DNA of 29,166 bases from assembly GCA_001563885.1 (NCBI GenBank), contig LKMM01000002.1, forward strand, positions 1-29,166, in the 5' to 3' direction. The notes below the pieces were generated by a model that saw only the letters and a program-made list of their open reading frames with translations, had not been told where the DNA came from and ran no database searches. This DNA comes from Natrialbaceae archaeon B1-Br10_E2g27. GTDB taxonomy: Archaea; Halobacteriota; Halobacteria; Halobacteriales; Natrialbaceae. Both the position numbers and the translations under genes were made by a program. Shown one piece after another: positions 1-7,188 of this stretch (positions are counted from its first letter, which is position 1; each line of letters begins with the position of its first letter).

Positions 1-2
1 GC

Positions 3-761
3 ATCGAAGCCACGCGGCAGGTTCTCGAGTCACTCGAGACCGACGAGTGGATGGAATATCTCGGCGAGTTCCACCAGCAGTGTGCGAGCCACTACGATGA
101 GGCTGTCGAGGCGGTGATCGAACCGCCACTGGACGTCGGAGTAGATGCAGACGCCTTTGGTGGAATCAAGACGTTGTTGGCGGCGAATACGCCCGCCTCG
201 CTTCGGGAGCTATTCGGCCTCACGGGCGGCAAGAACCTGTTTTACTGCCAGAATCTCTATCTCGAGGTCGATTCAGCAGCGGTAACGGAGTTGCTCGAGT
301 CGGTCGATCTCGAGGCGGAATTTGATCCGGAAGCCGACCCGACCGAACAGGGCTTTTGGGCAACGATCGGTCGACTGGCAGCCGACCAGGAGTACGAGAT
401 CAGCGAGTTGTTCGATATCGAGGCCGTTGGCCCACTCTATGGGATGGTTCACGGGCCAGACGGCGAGACGATCACCGATCACGACGAACCACTCGAGCGC
501 GAGCCCGATGCTCGGATTCAACATATGCCAGTCCCGCCGCAATCACCGGCAGAATTTCGAGACGCGATTGACGTGCATCTGCGGTGTCAGATCCGGGATT
601 GCTATCTGACGATGGGGTGTCTGGCTCCCGAGTGGACCCGTATTACCGGGGCTGGATTTCCAAAGGCGATCTACCGCTATGGCCGGACCGATCGTTATCA
701 ACCCTACTACGATCCCGACGCCGATATCGATTGGGAGCGGTTGCCGATGTCTCCACGATAG
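3..761 (+). CDS. C-terminal part of an unrecognised acidic protein (5' end outside window)
   Basis: The reading frame is open from the window's left edge, so the gene probably begins upstream. The first ATG in the window, at 51, is preceded by 16 open codons without a stop. About 253 residues are visible. They are acidic and soluble-looking, with no membrane segment or signal. The C-terminal third is rich in aromatic residues and Cys (an RCQIRDCYL stretch and a YRYGRTDRYQPYYDP stretch), which suggests a folded domain. I do not recognise the family and propose no function. It reads toward the convergent TFB gene, with the 58-aa ORF between them. Haloarchaeal codon use and acidic composition support it as a real gene. 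Confidence 0.75.
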   Translation: MEATRQVLESLETDEWMEYLGEFHQQCASHYDEAVEAVIEPPLDVGVDADAFGGIKTLLAANTPASLRELFGLTGGKNLFYCQNLYLEVDSAAVTELLESVDLEAEFDPEADPTEQGFWATIGRLAADQEYEISELFDIEAVGPLYGMVHGPDGETITDHDEPLEREPDARIQHMPVPPQSPAEFRDAIDVHLRCQIRDCYLTMGCLAPEWTRITGAGFPKAIYRYGRTDRYQPYYDPDADIDWERLPMSPR

Positions 762-947
762 GCCAGGGAGTGGACACCGCCAGCGAGGGAATCGAGCGTC
801 GAAACTATTTTTCACAAAATAGACACTCTAAGGTATGACGTTAGAGGTGAACTGTTTCGCACACGACACGACACAGCCGCAGGACAGGTCGTAATTACTC
901 AGTAGATTAGATCCCAGAGATACTCATCTCCAACCATAGTGGTTCAA

Positions 948-956
948 TCTATATCC
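948..956 (+). promoter_or_regulatory. TATA-like box for the 58-aa ORF
   Basis: TCTATATCC ends 24 bp before the ATG at 980, the normal archaeal TATA spacing for a leaderless transcript. This helps fix the start of the small ORF. Confidence 0.5.
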
Positions 957-979
957 GTACAGAGCGCGTACGCAATCGT

Positions 980-1156
980 ATGTTCCGTGCGCTCTTGCCC
1001 GAAGGACAGATCGTCTGTGAGCGGTACGACCAGATAGAAAACGGACTCGAGTTATACGACGAAGACGACGAGTTTCTCGCCTTTGTCCCGTACGCGAACC
1101 TGCATGCGTTGATCGACGAAGACGTCTACGGCGAGGACGAACGATCGATCATGTAG
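980..1156 (+). CDS. 58-aa conserved-looking acidic haloarchaeal protein
   Basis: This is a 58-residue acidic protein beginning MFRALLPEGQIVCERY and ending with a DE-rich tail. A TATA-like box lies about 25 bp before the ATG, so the transcript is probably leaderless. The order of hydrophobic patches (LLPEGQIV, LELYDEDDEFLAFVPYANL) looks like a small beta-rich domain. From memory similar short proteins are common in haloarchaea, but I know no function. Its last 8 bases overlap the end of the convergent TFB gene, so the two transcripts must overlap at their 3' ends. It is easily missed because of its size. There is no signal peptide or membrane segment. Confidence 0.7.
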   Translation: MFRALLPEGQIVCERYDQIENGLELYDEDDEFLAFVPYANLHALIDEDVYGEDERSIM

Positions 1157-2102
1157 CCGGCGTTCGGTCGATCGCCTCGAGTTGTTCCCGATACCGGTTG
1201 CGGACGGTGACGACGGTCGTCTGTGCGGTTTCGGCGACGGCCCGCTGTGGGATCGTTTCGTCCTGGAGTAAGCCGGCGGCGTAGATCGCAGCGGCGGCAA
1301 AGCCCGTCGGTGATTTGCCCGAATGAAGCCCCTGTTCTGTCGTCTGGTCGATAATCTCGACGGCAAGCGTCTCGACGTCCTTGTCAACGTCGAGTTCCGA
1401 GCAAAACCGTGGGACAAACTGTCTCGGATTCGTCGGCTCTAAGTTGATACCGAGTTCGTCTGCGATATATCGATACGTCCGGCCGATCTCGCGCTGGTCG
1501 ACCCGTGATACCGAGGTAACTTCCTCTAAGCTTCGGGGAATGCCCTCCTTACGACAGGCGGTATACAGCGCGCTCGTCGCAACGCCCTCGATGGATCGCC
1601 CGCGGATGAGATCGGCCTCGAGCGCCCGACGGTAGATGACGCTTGCAGTCTCTTTGACTGGGCGCGGTACCCCGAGGGCACTGACCATGCGGTCGATCTC
1701 CGAGAGAGCGTATTTTAGGTTTCGTTCGCCGGCGTTTTTCGTCCGGATGCGTTCCTGCCAGATTCGGAGTCGATGCAACTGCCCGTGTTTGTCGGCGGAC
1801 ATCGAGTGGCCGTTTGCGTCCCGATTTCGCCAGTCGATCGTCGTCGTCAGTCCGCGGTCGTGCATCGATTGGGTCAGGGGGGCACCGACCCGCGACAGTT
1901 CGTCGTGTTCTTTGGCGTTGAACGCCCGCCATTCCGGGCCGTAGTCGATAGGATCTTCCGTCAGGACCAGCCCACACTCCGAACAGACACGCTCGCCGCG
2001 ATCTGGATCGTGAACGATAGTATCGGTTTCGCAGTCGGGACACAGCTCGACGTCCCGCTCTCGGGACTCGGTTTCAGCGTGATCGATGATGGACTGCGTC
2101 AT
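1149..2102 (-). CDS. tfb: Transcription initiation factor IIB (TFB)
   Basis: The product is a 317-residue TFB, the archaeal TFIIB that bridges TBP on the TATA box to RNA polymerase. The N-terminal zinc ribbon has CPDC at residues 21-24 and CSEC at 40-43. It is followed by a linker containing GPEWRAFNAKE, the B-finger/reader region. Two cyclin folds follow: the first, about 115-210, contains LKYALSEIDRMVSALG; the second, about 220-310, ends with an HTH-like segment containing TVVTVRNRY. Length and domain order are those of a complete TFB. A CTTACAG box about 27 bp upstream suggests a leaderless transcript. Haloarchaea usually carry several tfb paralogues with overlapping promoter preferences; I cannot assign a paralogue number from this window. 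Its 3' end overlaps the convergent 58-aa gene. Confidence 0.96.
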   Translation of the reverse strand: MTQSIIDHAETESRERDVELCPDCETDTIVHDPDRGERVCSECGLVLTEDPIDYGPEWRAFNAKEHDELSRVGAPLTQSMHDRGLTTTIDWRNRDANGHSMSADKHGQLHRLRIWQERIRTKNAGERNLKYALSEIDRMVSALGVPRPVKETASVIYRRALEADLIRGRSIEGVATSALYTACRKEGIPRSLEEVTSVSRVDQREIGRTYRYIADELGINLEPTNPRQFVPRFCSELDVDKDVETLAVEIIDQTTEQGLHSGKSPTGFAAAAIYAAGLLQDETIPQRAVAETAQTTVVTVRNRYREQLEAIDRTPAT

Positions 2103-2259
2103 CAGTAGCTGACCGAACCCGTGCCGACACTGTAAGGGGTTAACATGGTTTCCGCGGGAAACTCCGACTTACCGACGACGGTACTGTCCGGCGATGAGTA
2201 CACGTGCGGGCACCGGGCCGACCCTACTCCGTCTCATACTATCGGACGGAACTGTCTGA

Positions 2260-2421
2260 TCGCCACCCCGTGGCGGCGATTCACGACGGACGTCAGGCAG
2301 TATCAATTGGAGTGGACCAACCGACTACTACTGTGAGAAAAAGGACGATCGACAGTGGGAGACTGTTGTACCAGTGGACCACCGATCGCCGACCCTGTGG
2401 CAGGCGATTGGTGATGCGTGA
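2260..2421 (+). pseudogene. Open frame without start codon, possible small-gene relic
   Basis: The frame is open from the stop at 2257-2259 to TGA at 2419-2421 (53 residues). It reads PPRGGDSRRTSGS through the dispersed element, then a stretch containing SGPTDYYCEKKDDRQWE and a tail PTLWQAIGDA. The composition (charged, aromatic, haloarchaeal codons) looks protein-like. However, no ATG, GTG or TTG precedes the conserved part, so it cannot be expressed as it stands. Both differences from copy B of the element are synonymous in this frame. It may be the 3' part of a decayed gene, or a chance open frame. Confidence 0.25.
2262..2301 (+). repeat. Dispersed 40-bp element, copy A
   Basis: Forty positions match 17861-17900 in the same orientation with two mismatches, and the first 27 are identical. 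The element opens with an inverted repeat, GCCAC-CCC-GTGGC, and ends with ACGTC and GGCAGT. It lies about 160 bp upstream of tfb, which reads away from it. A 27-base identity within 29 kb is far beyond chance. Confidence 0.8.
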
Positions 2422-2683
2422 CTACAACGGTCCCTATGACGTCCCACCCGCCCGCTCGAGGCGGTTGCGTTCGTGTCGAGACCGTGTCCCATCGGTCCGT
2501 CCGGGCGAAGGCGATCGAAACGACCACCTTGACCCACTGTGAGCGACGTGAACTCGCCACATGAACACTCCCTATCGTTCCGATCGTATTACGACGTAAA
2601 TCGGCAATTCATCGCGTAAAATCATATTTCCAGCACGAACTGACGGCCGATTTTATGTCGGTACAGTCAAAGGTCTCGAACAA

Positions 2684-2938
2684 GTGCCGTGTTGCCGACT
2701 TACATTTCGGATGCCGACACCGTATCGTCGCCCGACCCACCCTCACGCGTACGGCTTACGTATCGGGACACAATCGAACGATACAGTCGACGCCGAGCCG
2801 ACAGTAGCGTACAATCAATGTCCCGACCGCGGCTATCGGTTCGGGCCGGAAGCCAACCCGTACTGGCTTTGCAGCCGGTGCAAAACGTGGCGGCGTTTAA
2901 GAGCGTCTCTGTTGGTGTACAACTTGGTGTGTCAATAG
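2684..2938 (+). CDS. Possible 84-aa zinc-ribbon protein (uncertain)
   Basis: This GTG-initiated frame encodes 84 residues. An ATTTTATG box at 2650-2657 sits about 27-34 bp before the GTG, the right place for a leaderless start. The C-terminal half contains NQCPDRGYRFGPEANPYWLC followed directly by SRC, resembling a CPxC-type zinc ribbon in which the second Cys of the first knuckle is replaced by Arg. The N-terminal half is Pro/Arg/His-rich and less protein-like. It may be a small zinc-finger gene, or a decayed one that has lost a ligand. I cannot assign a function. Confidence 0.3.
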   Translation: MPCCRLTFRMPTPYRRPTHPHAYGLRIGTQSNDTVDAEPTVAYNQCPDRGYRFGPEANPYWLCSRCKTWRRLRASLLVYNLVCQ

Positions 2939-3034
2939 TGACTGCGAACCGCCATTGGAGTGTCCCGCGATTACGGTCGGTTCGACGGGCTGGTAAACCC
3001 CGTTACGGACGACGAAACACCGGCCCGTCACTGA

Positions 3035-3053
3035 CCGAACGACTGCCGTTCGG
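3035..3053 (+). promoter_or_regulatory. Perfect inverted repeat just upstream of the DUF7344-like gene
   Basis: CCGAACG-ACTGC-CGTTCGG has a perfect 7-bp stem with a 5-nt loop and ends 12 bp before the ATG at 3066. There is no good TATA box 25-30 bp before the ATG; the nearest candidate, GGTAAACC, is about 70 bp upstream. The repeat would then lie in a short 5' leader as a hairpin, or act as an operator. Confidence 0.4.
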
Positions 3054-3065
3054 GGTGGCCTGCTA

Positions 3066-3665
3066 ATGTCCTCGATCGATACCTCCCTTCCCGACGAACT
3101 CGCGTCGTCTGTTTCTGAGACAGAACGTGACGATGGACTTTCGAAGGACGTTATTTTCGAACTGCTGAAAAACCGACGCCGTCGCGAAGTTCTCGCGTAC
3201 TTGCTCGAGGCCGACGATACGGTTACACTCGGTGAACTCGCCGAACAGATCGCGGCGTGGGAAAACGATACGGACATCAACGCATTGAGCTCTGACCAGC
3301 GAAAGCGCGTCTACGTCGCCCTGTATCAGACCCATCTTCCGAAGATGGACGATGCAGGTATCGTCGAATACGATCAAGACCGTGGGTTGATCGCCCTCGC
3401 CGACAACGCGGATCTACTGATGATGTACCTCGATACCGATACCCACAAACAGGATCGGTGGGACCGCTGGTATGCGGGGCTCAGCGTGGTCGGCGCGATG
3501 TCGGTTAGCGCGGCCGTCCTCGGCGTCCCACCGATGACGGCAGTGCCAACGGCTAGCATAGCCGGCGGTGTCGTCGCCGCGTTTCTGGTACTCTCGCTTG
3601 TCCACGTCATCACCAACCGAAAACGCGAACGGTCCGTCGACGGGAAGCTCTCTCGAATCGACTGA
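3066..3665 (+). CDS. DUF7344-like HTH protein with two C-terminal membrane segments
   Basis: This 199-residue protein has an N-terminal winged-helix-like domain at about residues 25-120, with the typical sequence LLKNRRRREVLAYLLEA, then TLGELAEQIAAWEN and VYVALYQTHLPKMDDAGI. Two hydrophobic helices follow, at about 140-158 and 164-185, then a short basic tail. Family knowledge: haloarchaeal DUF7344 proteins combine this HTH with membrane helices and are presumed membrane-anchored transcription regulators, often near exported-protein or surface genes. Here the neighbour downstream is a convergent Tat-exported beta-helix protein. The ATG at 3066 directly follows the previous frame's stop. The target genes are unknown. 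Confidence 0.85.
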   Translation: MSSIDTSLPDELASSVSETERDDGLSKDVIFELLKNRRRREVLAYLLEADDTVTLGELAEQIAAWENDTDINALSSDQRKRVYVALYQTHLPKMDDAGIVEYDQDRGLIALADNADLLMMYLDTDTHKQDRWDRWYAGLSVVGAMSVSAAVLGVPPMTAVPTASIAGGVVAAFLVLSLVHVITNRKRERSVDGKLSRID

Positions 3666-3916
3666 TCAACCACGTATAAAGCGTCCGATCTATTCCCCGC
3701 GTATATCAAACGCAACCATTAATTCATACTCGACTGCCGCTATCGTTTATCAATTTGGAGAAAAATACGACGGGATAGTCGATCCGAGAAGGCTTTTACC
3801 TCCCGCTCTCCTAGACCAATCTGGCTCCCGACGACCGTCATCCAATACCGGAGCAGTTCGCGTGCCAGCTTACTGTTCCCACACGGGAGCCTCGAACGAA
3901 ACCACTCGAGCGCCAG

Positions 3917-5695
3917 CTACTGCTCTCGAGCGTTGTACTGGACGTCGATCGTCGCGTCACCGGCGATCGTATAGTCCTCGACGTTGCCGCTGAACCAGTA
4001 GGCATCGAGCCAGCCCGTGACACCGCCGCGGACGGCACCGTCCTCGATGACATCGTCGTCGTCGATCGATGCGTCACGGTAGTCGGATTTGACGACGACG
4101 CCGCTGACCTCGAAGGAGTAGGTACTCGGCTCGTCGGTCTCGGTGCCGTCGATCACCAGCGCGTGTGGGAGCAGTTCAGTGTCGCCGTACTCGGTTGGAT
4201 CGATCTCCTCGTCGTCGACGAACACCGCCGCCTCACCCTCGGTGAACGTGATGTCGGTAACTGCTCCGGAAAAGTGAAACACCTGTGTCGAGTTCGTCAC
4301 CGAACTCTGGACGGTCGACCCCGAGATGGTCGTCGCTTCTTCTTCGGGATCGTCCTCAGAGTCGAGTTCGATCGCCCCCTCGACGGTGATCTCGAAGTTC
4401 GTCGGCGTACCACGTCCGTCGACCTCGAGGACGTGTGGGAGCTCCTCACCGTACTCTGCGGGGTCGATTTCCTCGCCGTTGAGCAAGACTGTCGCGGGGC
4501 CATCAACGGTCAACTGCTCGAGGTCGCCTGAAAATCGGAAGGCATCTTTCCAGTCGGCGACGACGCCGTGGGCGACCCCATCGCCGGCTTCGGTCTCGTC
4601 GTCGATGGTTGCCCCTTCGTCGGTCGAGGGCTCGACATCGCCCGAGACGTCGAACTCGTATCGGGTGACTCCCGAGGAGTCGCCATCGAAGAGGATGACG
4701 TTCTCGAGGTCGTCGTCTTCGTCGGGCTCATCCGCGTCACCGTTACCAGCATCGGAACCGCCGCTTGCTGCTTCCTCAGCGGAAGTCGGGACCCCCTCAG
4801 GGATCGAGAGATCGGCCGAACCCGAGACACTCGAGCGCTGGAGGCCGGTGCCCTGGACGTTGCCGTCGATTGCGCCACCGTCCATCCGTGCGCGTCCGTT
4901 GCCGCGGAGGACCATCGCATAGGGGTATGAGCCTGCGGCGAAGTGTGTGTCTTCGATACTGACGGTGTCGCCGGGCCAGACCCAGACGGGACGACCGGAA
5001 TCTTCGACGTACCCACCCCAACCGGGGCCATAATCGGTGTCGTCGTTGTAGGCGACGCAGTTTTTGATCACGTCGTCGCCGGAAGCGACGCGAAACGTCG
5101 AGACGCCGTTATTTTTGCCGTAGCAGTTTTCAAAGCGGACCGAGCCACCGTAGGCGGTGTTCGAACAGTAAAAGCCGTTGTTGGGCCAGCCCTGGACGTT
5201 ACAGTACCGAAACGTGACGTCACAGCCCGAGCCACGGTGGTAGAACACCGCTCCGGGGCCGTGGACGAAGCTCTCGCCTTCCTTGGTCGATCCATCACCG
5301 AGATAGACGTTTTCGATCAGTACGTCACCGCTCGGAGCGGTGATCGAGATCATAAACGCATCCCCACGATGCAATCCTTTGAAACCAACGTTTCGGATCG
5401 TGGAGTTGCCACCCTCGACGAGCAGCAGAACGCTGTTGCCGTTTGTCAGGTCGAACAATTTGTTCTCGTAGGTCTCTCCCTGGCCGATGCGGATGACCTG
5501 CCCGCTGGCCGGTATCTCGTCGTACCCTTCATCAGCAACTCCGGTTCCCGCCAGCGCGGCCCCCGCAGTCGCGGTGCCTGCCAGTTTCATGTACGATCGT
5601 CGGCCAAGTAATCCTCTATTACCGTCGATATCGTCCTCCTCGGCGTCAGAATCGGCCGATAAGCCGTCGTCCAGTACCGCAGATTCGCGTGCCAT
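3917..5695 (-). CDS. Tat-exported right-handed beta-helix (pectate-lyase-like) protein with C-terminal tandem repeats
   Basis: The product has 592 residues from the ATG at 5695. That start is preferred because an ATAAACTTT box lies 29 bp upstream, whereas the longer frame would start above the box. An acidic N-terminus leads to a twin-arginine signal, GRRSYMKLAG (RR at 32-33), followed by an Ala/Gly-rich hydrophobic stretch. Residues 60-300 read as a parallel beta-helix, with NSTIRNVGF, VLIENVYLGDG and VRFENCYGKNNG turns. An acidic linker (312-330) follows. Then come three related beta-rich repeats starting at about 345, 434 and 526 (YEFDVSG, FEITVEG, YSFEVSG). The first two end with an EEIDPxEYG...LPHxL motif. 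Such helices often bind or cleave polysaccharide. I see no catalytic residues to name, so a structural or adhesive surface role is equally possible. It is paralogous to the gene at 6181-7152. Confidence 0.85.
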   Translation of the reverse strand: MARESAVLDDGLSADSDAEEDDIDGNRGLLGRRSYMKLAGTATAGAALAGTGVADEGYDEIPASGQVIRIGQGETYENKLFDLTNGNSVLLLVEGGNSTIRNVGFKGLHRGDAFMISITAPSGDVLIENVYLGDGSTKEGESFVHGPGAVFYHRGSGCDVTFRYCNVQGWPNNGFYCSNTAYGGSVRFENCYGKNNGVSTFRVASGDDVIKNCVAYNDDTDYGPGWGGYVEDSGRPVWVWPGDTVSIEDTHFAAGSYPYAMVLRGNGRARMDGGAIDGNVQGTGLQRSSVSGSADLSIPEGVPTSAEEAASGGSDAGNGDADEPDEDDDLENVILFDGDSSGVTRYEFDVSGDVEPSTDEGATIDDETEAGDGVAHGVVADWKDAFRFSGDLEQLTVDGPATVLLNGEEIDPAEYGEELPHVLEVDGRGTPTNFEITVEGAIELDSEDDPEEEATTISGSTVQSSVTNSTQVFHFSGAVTDITFTEGEAAVFVDDEEIDPTEYGDTELLPHALVIDGTETDEPSTYSFEVSGVVVKSDYRDASIDDDDVIEDGAVRGGVTGWLDAYWFSGNVEDYTIAGDATIDVQYNAREQ

Positions 5696-6180
5696 GCAGT
5701 TTAGGTAATATGAGACTGCCAGTATAAACTTTCGCATTAAATATAGTTAAAATTTACAGATTGTAATTCTTTTCTGAATAAGACATACAAGATTGAGTAG
5801 TTAAATACTATTATAATAAGAATTTCTTGAAATCCTGTATTCCGACTGCTGGCCCGCCGATGGCTCCTGGAACTTTGCTACGAAATCAACTCGAGGGTGA
5901 GATCGACCACAGTAAATACGTATTACCACCAGAATCGACAGACATTCAGGTGAAACTAAGATTAAAACGATACCGACACAACAATTCGTACGAGGGTTCC
6001 GGCACGATGAGCGATCGAGTCACATGATCGGACACTCAACCGCCCGTCGATCTCCAAGCGGTGTGTCGGATCAAAAAAATCGGGTAACAACGTGGAGGAG
6101 CGTTGCGCCAGCGGATGGAGGGCCCAAATCGGTGCGATGGAGGGTGCGAAAGCGATGGATTCGAGGTACAGCTATCAGTA
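5696..6180. other. 485-bp gap between the two beta-helix genes, partly very AT-rich
   Basis: About 5700-5830 is strikingly A+T-rich for this genome and holds the promoter of the 3917-5695 gene. The remainder (5830-6180) has ordinary GC content. I see no convincing gene: the small open frames lack promoter-spaced starts and protein-like composition. Confidence 0.55.
5724..5732 (-). promoter_or_regulatory. TATA-like box of the larger beta-helix gene
   Basis: On the minus strand this reads AAAGTTTAT and lies 28 bp before the ATG at 5695. The same nine bases occur at nearly the same distance before the paralogue at 7152, pointing to a shared promoter type and leaderless transcripts. Confidence 0.55.
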
Positions 6181-7152
6181 TCAGGCGTCGGGATCGGCCG
6201 CTTCTTCCGGGCTCGTGGGAACGCCCTCGGGAACGGCCGCATCCGGATCGGTGCCCACACCGTCTTCGAGTTCGACACTCGAGCCATCGTGTTCGGCGAT
6301 GCCGGCGGCCTCGTCGTAGTCGGTGTCGGTGACCGTGACCGTGGTCGCCTGGCCGTTGGCACCGGCATCGATTGCGACGTTCTGGCCGTTCATCTCGAGT
6401 TGGCAGTCGTCGACTTCGACCGTGCCGGGAGACCACGCCCAGATGCCCCGGCCGGCGTAGCCATCGTCGTCGACGAGTACGGCGGAGTTTGTGACTTTAC
6501 TCCCCTCGGTCGCCAGTCGGTAATGAGAGACATAACAGTTGGCGGCGAAACAGCTGTCGACGTGAATCGTTCCCCCACCGCCGTTGCCGGGTGCGGAGGC
6601 ATAGATTGCGTTATCGGCAAAGTTCTGGATGTTGACGTATTCGAAGTCGATGTGGCCGGCGTGGTCGGGTTCGACCCAGAAGGCGGTCTGGCCGTGGCCA
6701 GTTGGAGCGCCGTTTCTGTCGTCGGAGCCATCACCGAGGTAGACGTTTTCGACGAGACTCTCACCGCCAGAATCGGCGAGTCCAAACGTTGCGGATCCCG
6801 TCCCTGAGACGTTTTCGCCCTCGAACCCGACGTTTCGGATCGTCCAGTCACTGCCCCGGGCAGTGATAATGATGTCCTGGCCGGTCGTCATGTCGATGAG
6901 CTTGTTTTCCCAGGTCTCGCCGGAATCGATGGTAATTGTTTGATTCTCGGCCTCGATGACCTCGTACTCGCGGTCGTCCGTCTCCGGGTCGTCCCCTGAT
7001 GCTGCGACTGTCGCCGTGCCGGTGGCCCCGACCGCGGTCGTCGCGGTCGCGACCGCCGCGATCGAGCGAACGTAGCCGCGGCGGGTTAATCCAGTGTTAC
7101 GGCCTGTCGTCGGAGCGGAATCCGTCTCGGACGTACGGGGGTACTGCGCCAT
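6181..7152 (-). CDS. Tat-exported beta-helix protein, short paralogue
   Basis: This 323-residue paralogue resembles the first 310 residues of the neighbouring 592-aa protein. A twin-arginine signal, LTRRGYVRSIAAVA (RR at 24-25), precedes an Ala/Thr-rich hydrophobic stretch. The mature part begins with TIDSGETWENKLIDMTTGQ, matching GQGETYENKLFDLTNG in the paralogue. It shares the SxxTIRNVGF, ENVYLGDGS and PEGVPTSxEEAA signatures. It ends where the paralogue continues into its acidic linker and three-repeat tail, so the difference looks like gain or loss of that tail. Expected location is outside the membrane. Substrate is unknown. An inverted repeat lies between the TATA box and the ATG, so repression is likely. 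Confidence 0.85.
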   Translation of the reverse strand: MAQYPRTSETDSAPTTGRNTGLTRRGYVRSIAAVATATTAVGATGTATVAASGDDPETDDREYEVIEAENQTITIDSGETWENKLIDMTTGQDIIITARGSDWTIRNVGFEGENVSGTGSATFGLADSGGESLVENVYLGDGSDDRNGAPTGHGQTAFWVEPDHAGHIDFEYVNIQNFADNAIYASAPGNGGGGTIHVDSCFAANCYVSHYRLATEGSKVTNSAVLVDDDGYAGRGIWAWSPGTVEVDDCQLEMNGQNVAIDAGANGQATTVTVTDTDYDEAAGIAEHDGSSVELEDGVGTDPDAAVPEGVPTSPEEAADPDA

Positions 7153-7160
7153 ACACTTGC

Positions 7161-7175
7161 GTAACCCGAGGTTAC
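7161..7175 (-). promoter_or_regulatory. Inverted repeat between TATA box and start codon (operator-like)
   Basis: GTAAC-CCGAG-GTTAC, a perfect 5-bp stem, sits 8 bp before the ATG at 7152 and just downstream of the TATA box at 7180-7188. A protein bound here would block initiation on a leaderless transcript. The paralogue at 5695 has the same TATA box but not this repeat. Confidence 0.45.
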
Positions 7176-7179
7176 ACTC

Positions 7180-7188
7180 ATAAACTTT
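7180..7188 (-). promoter_or_regulatory. TATA-like box of the short beta-helix gene
   Basis: On the minus strand this reads AAAGTTTAT, 27 bp before the ATG at 7152. It is identical in sequence and nearly in spacing to the box at 5724-5732. Confidence 0.55.

Larger units (their letters stand above)
2103..3065. other. 963-bp gene-poor gap between tfb and the DUF7344-like gene
   Basis: No gene can be assigned here with confidence. It holds the promoter of tfb (minus strand), copy A of a dispersed 40-bp element (2262-2301), an open frame running on from that element to a stop at 2421 but without a usable start codon, and a possible 84-aa zinc-ribbon ORF (2684-2938). It also holds an inverted repeat just before the gene at 3066. 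The stretch 2570-2660 is richer in A and T than the surroundings. The mix looks like decayed small genes together with regulatory DNA. Confidence 0.6.

Noticed and set aside
4163..5611. Long plus-strand open frames opposite the beta-helix gene
   Set aside because: They are shadows of an acidic, GC-rich coding strand; codon bias and composition fit only the minus-strand gene.
5696..5737. Longer start (14 extra residues) for the larger beta-helix gene
   Set aside because: The extension lies over and above the TATA-like box, and the Tat signal already has its acidic N-region from the ATG at 5695.
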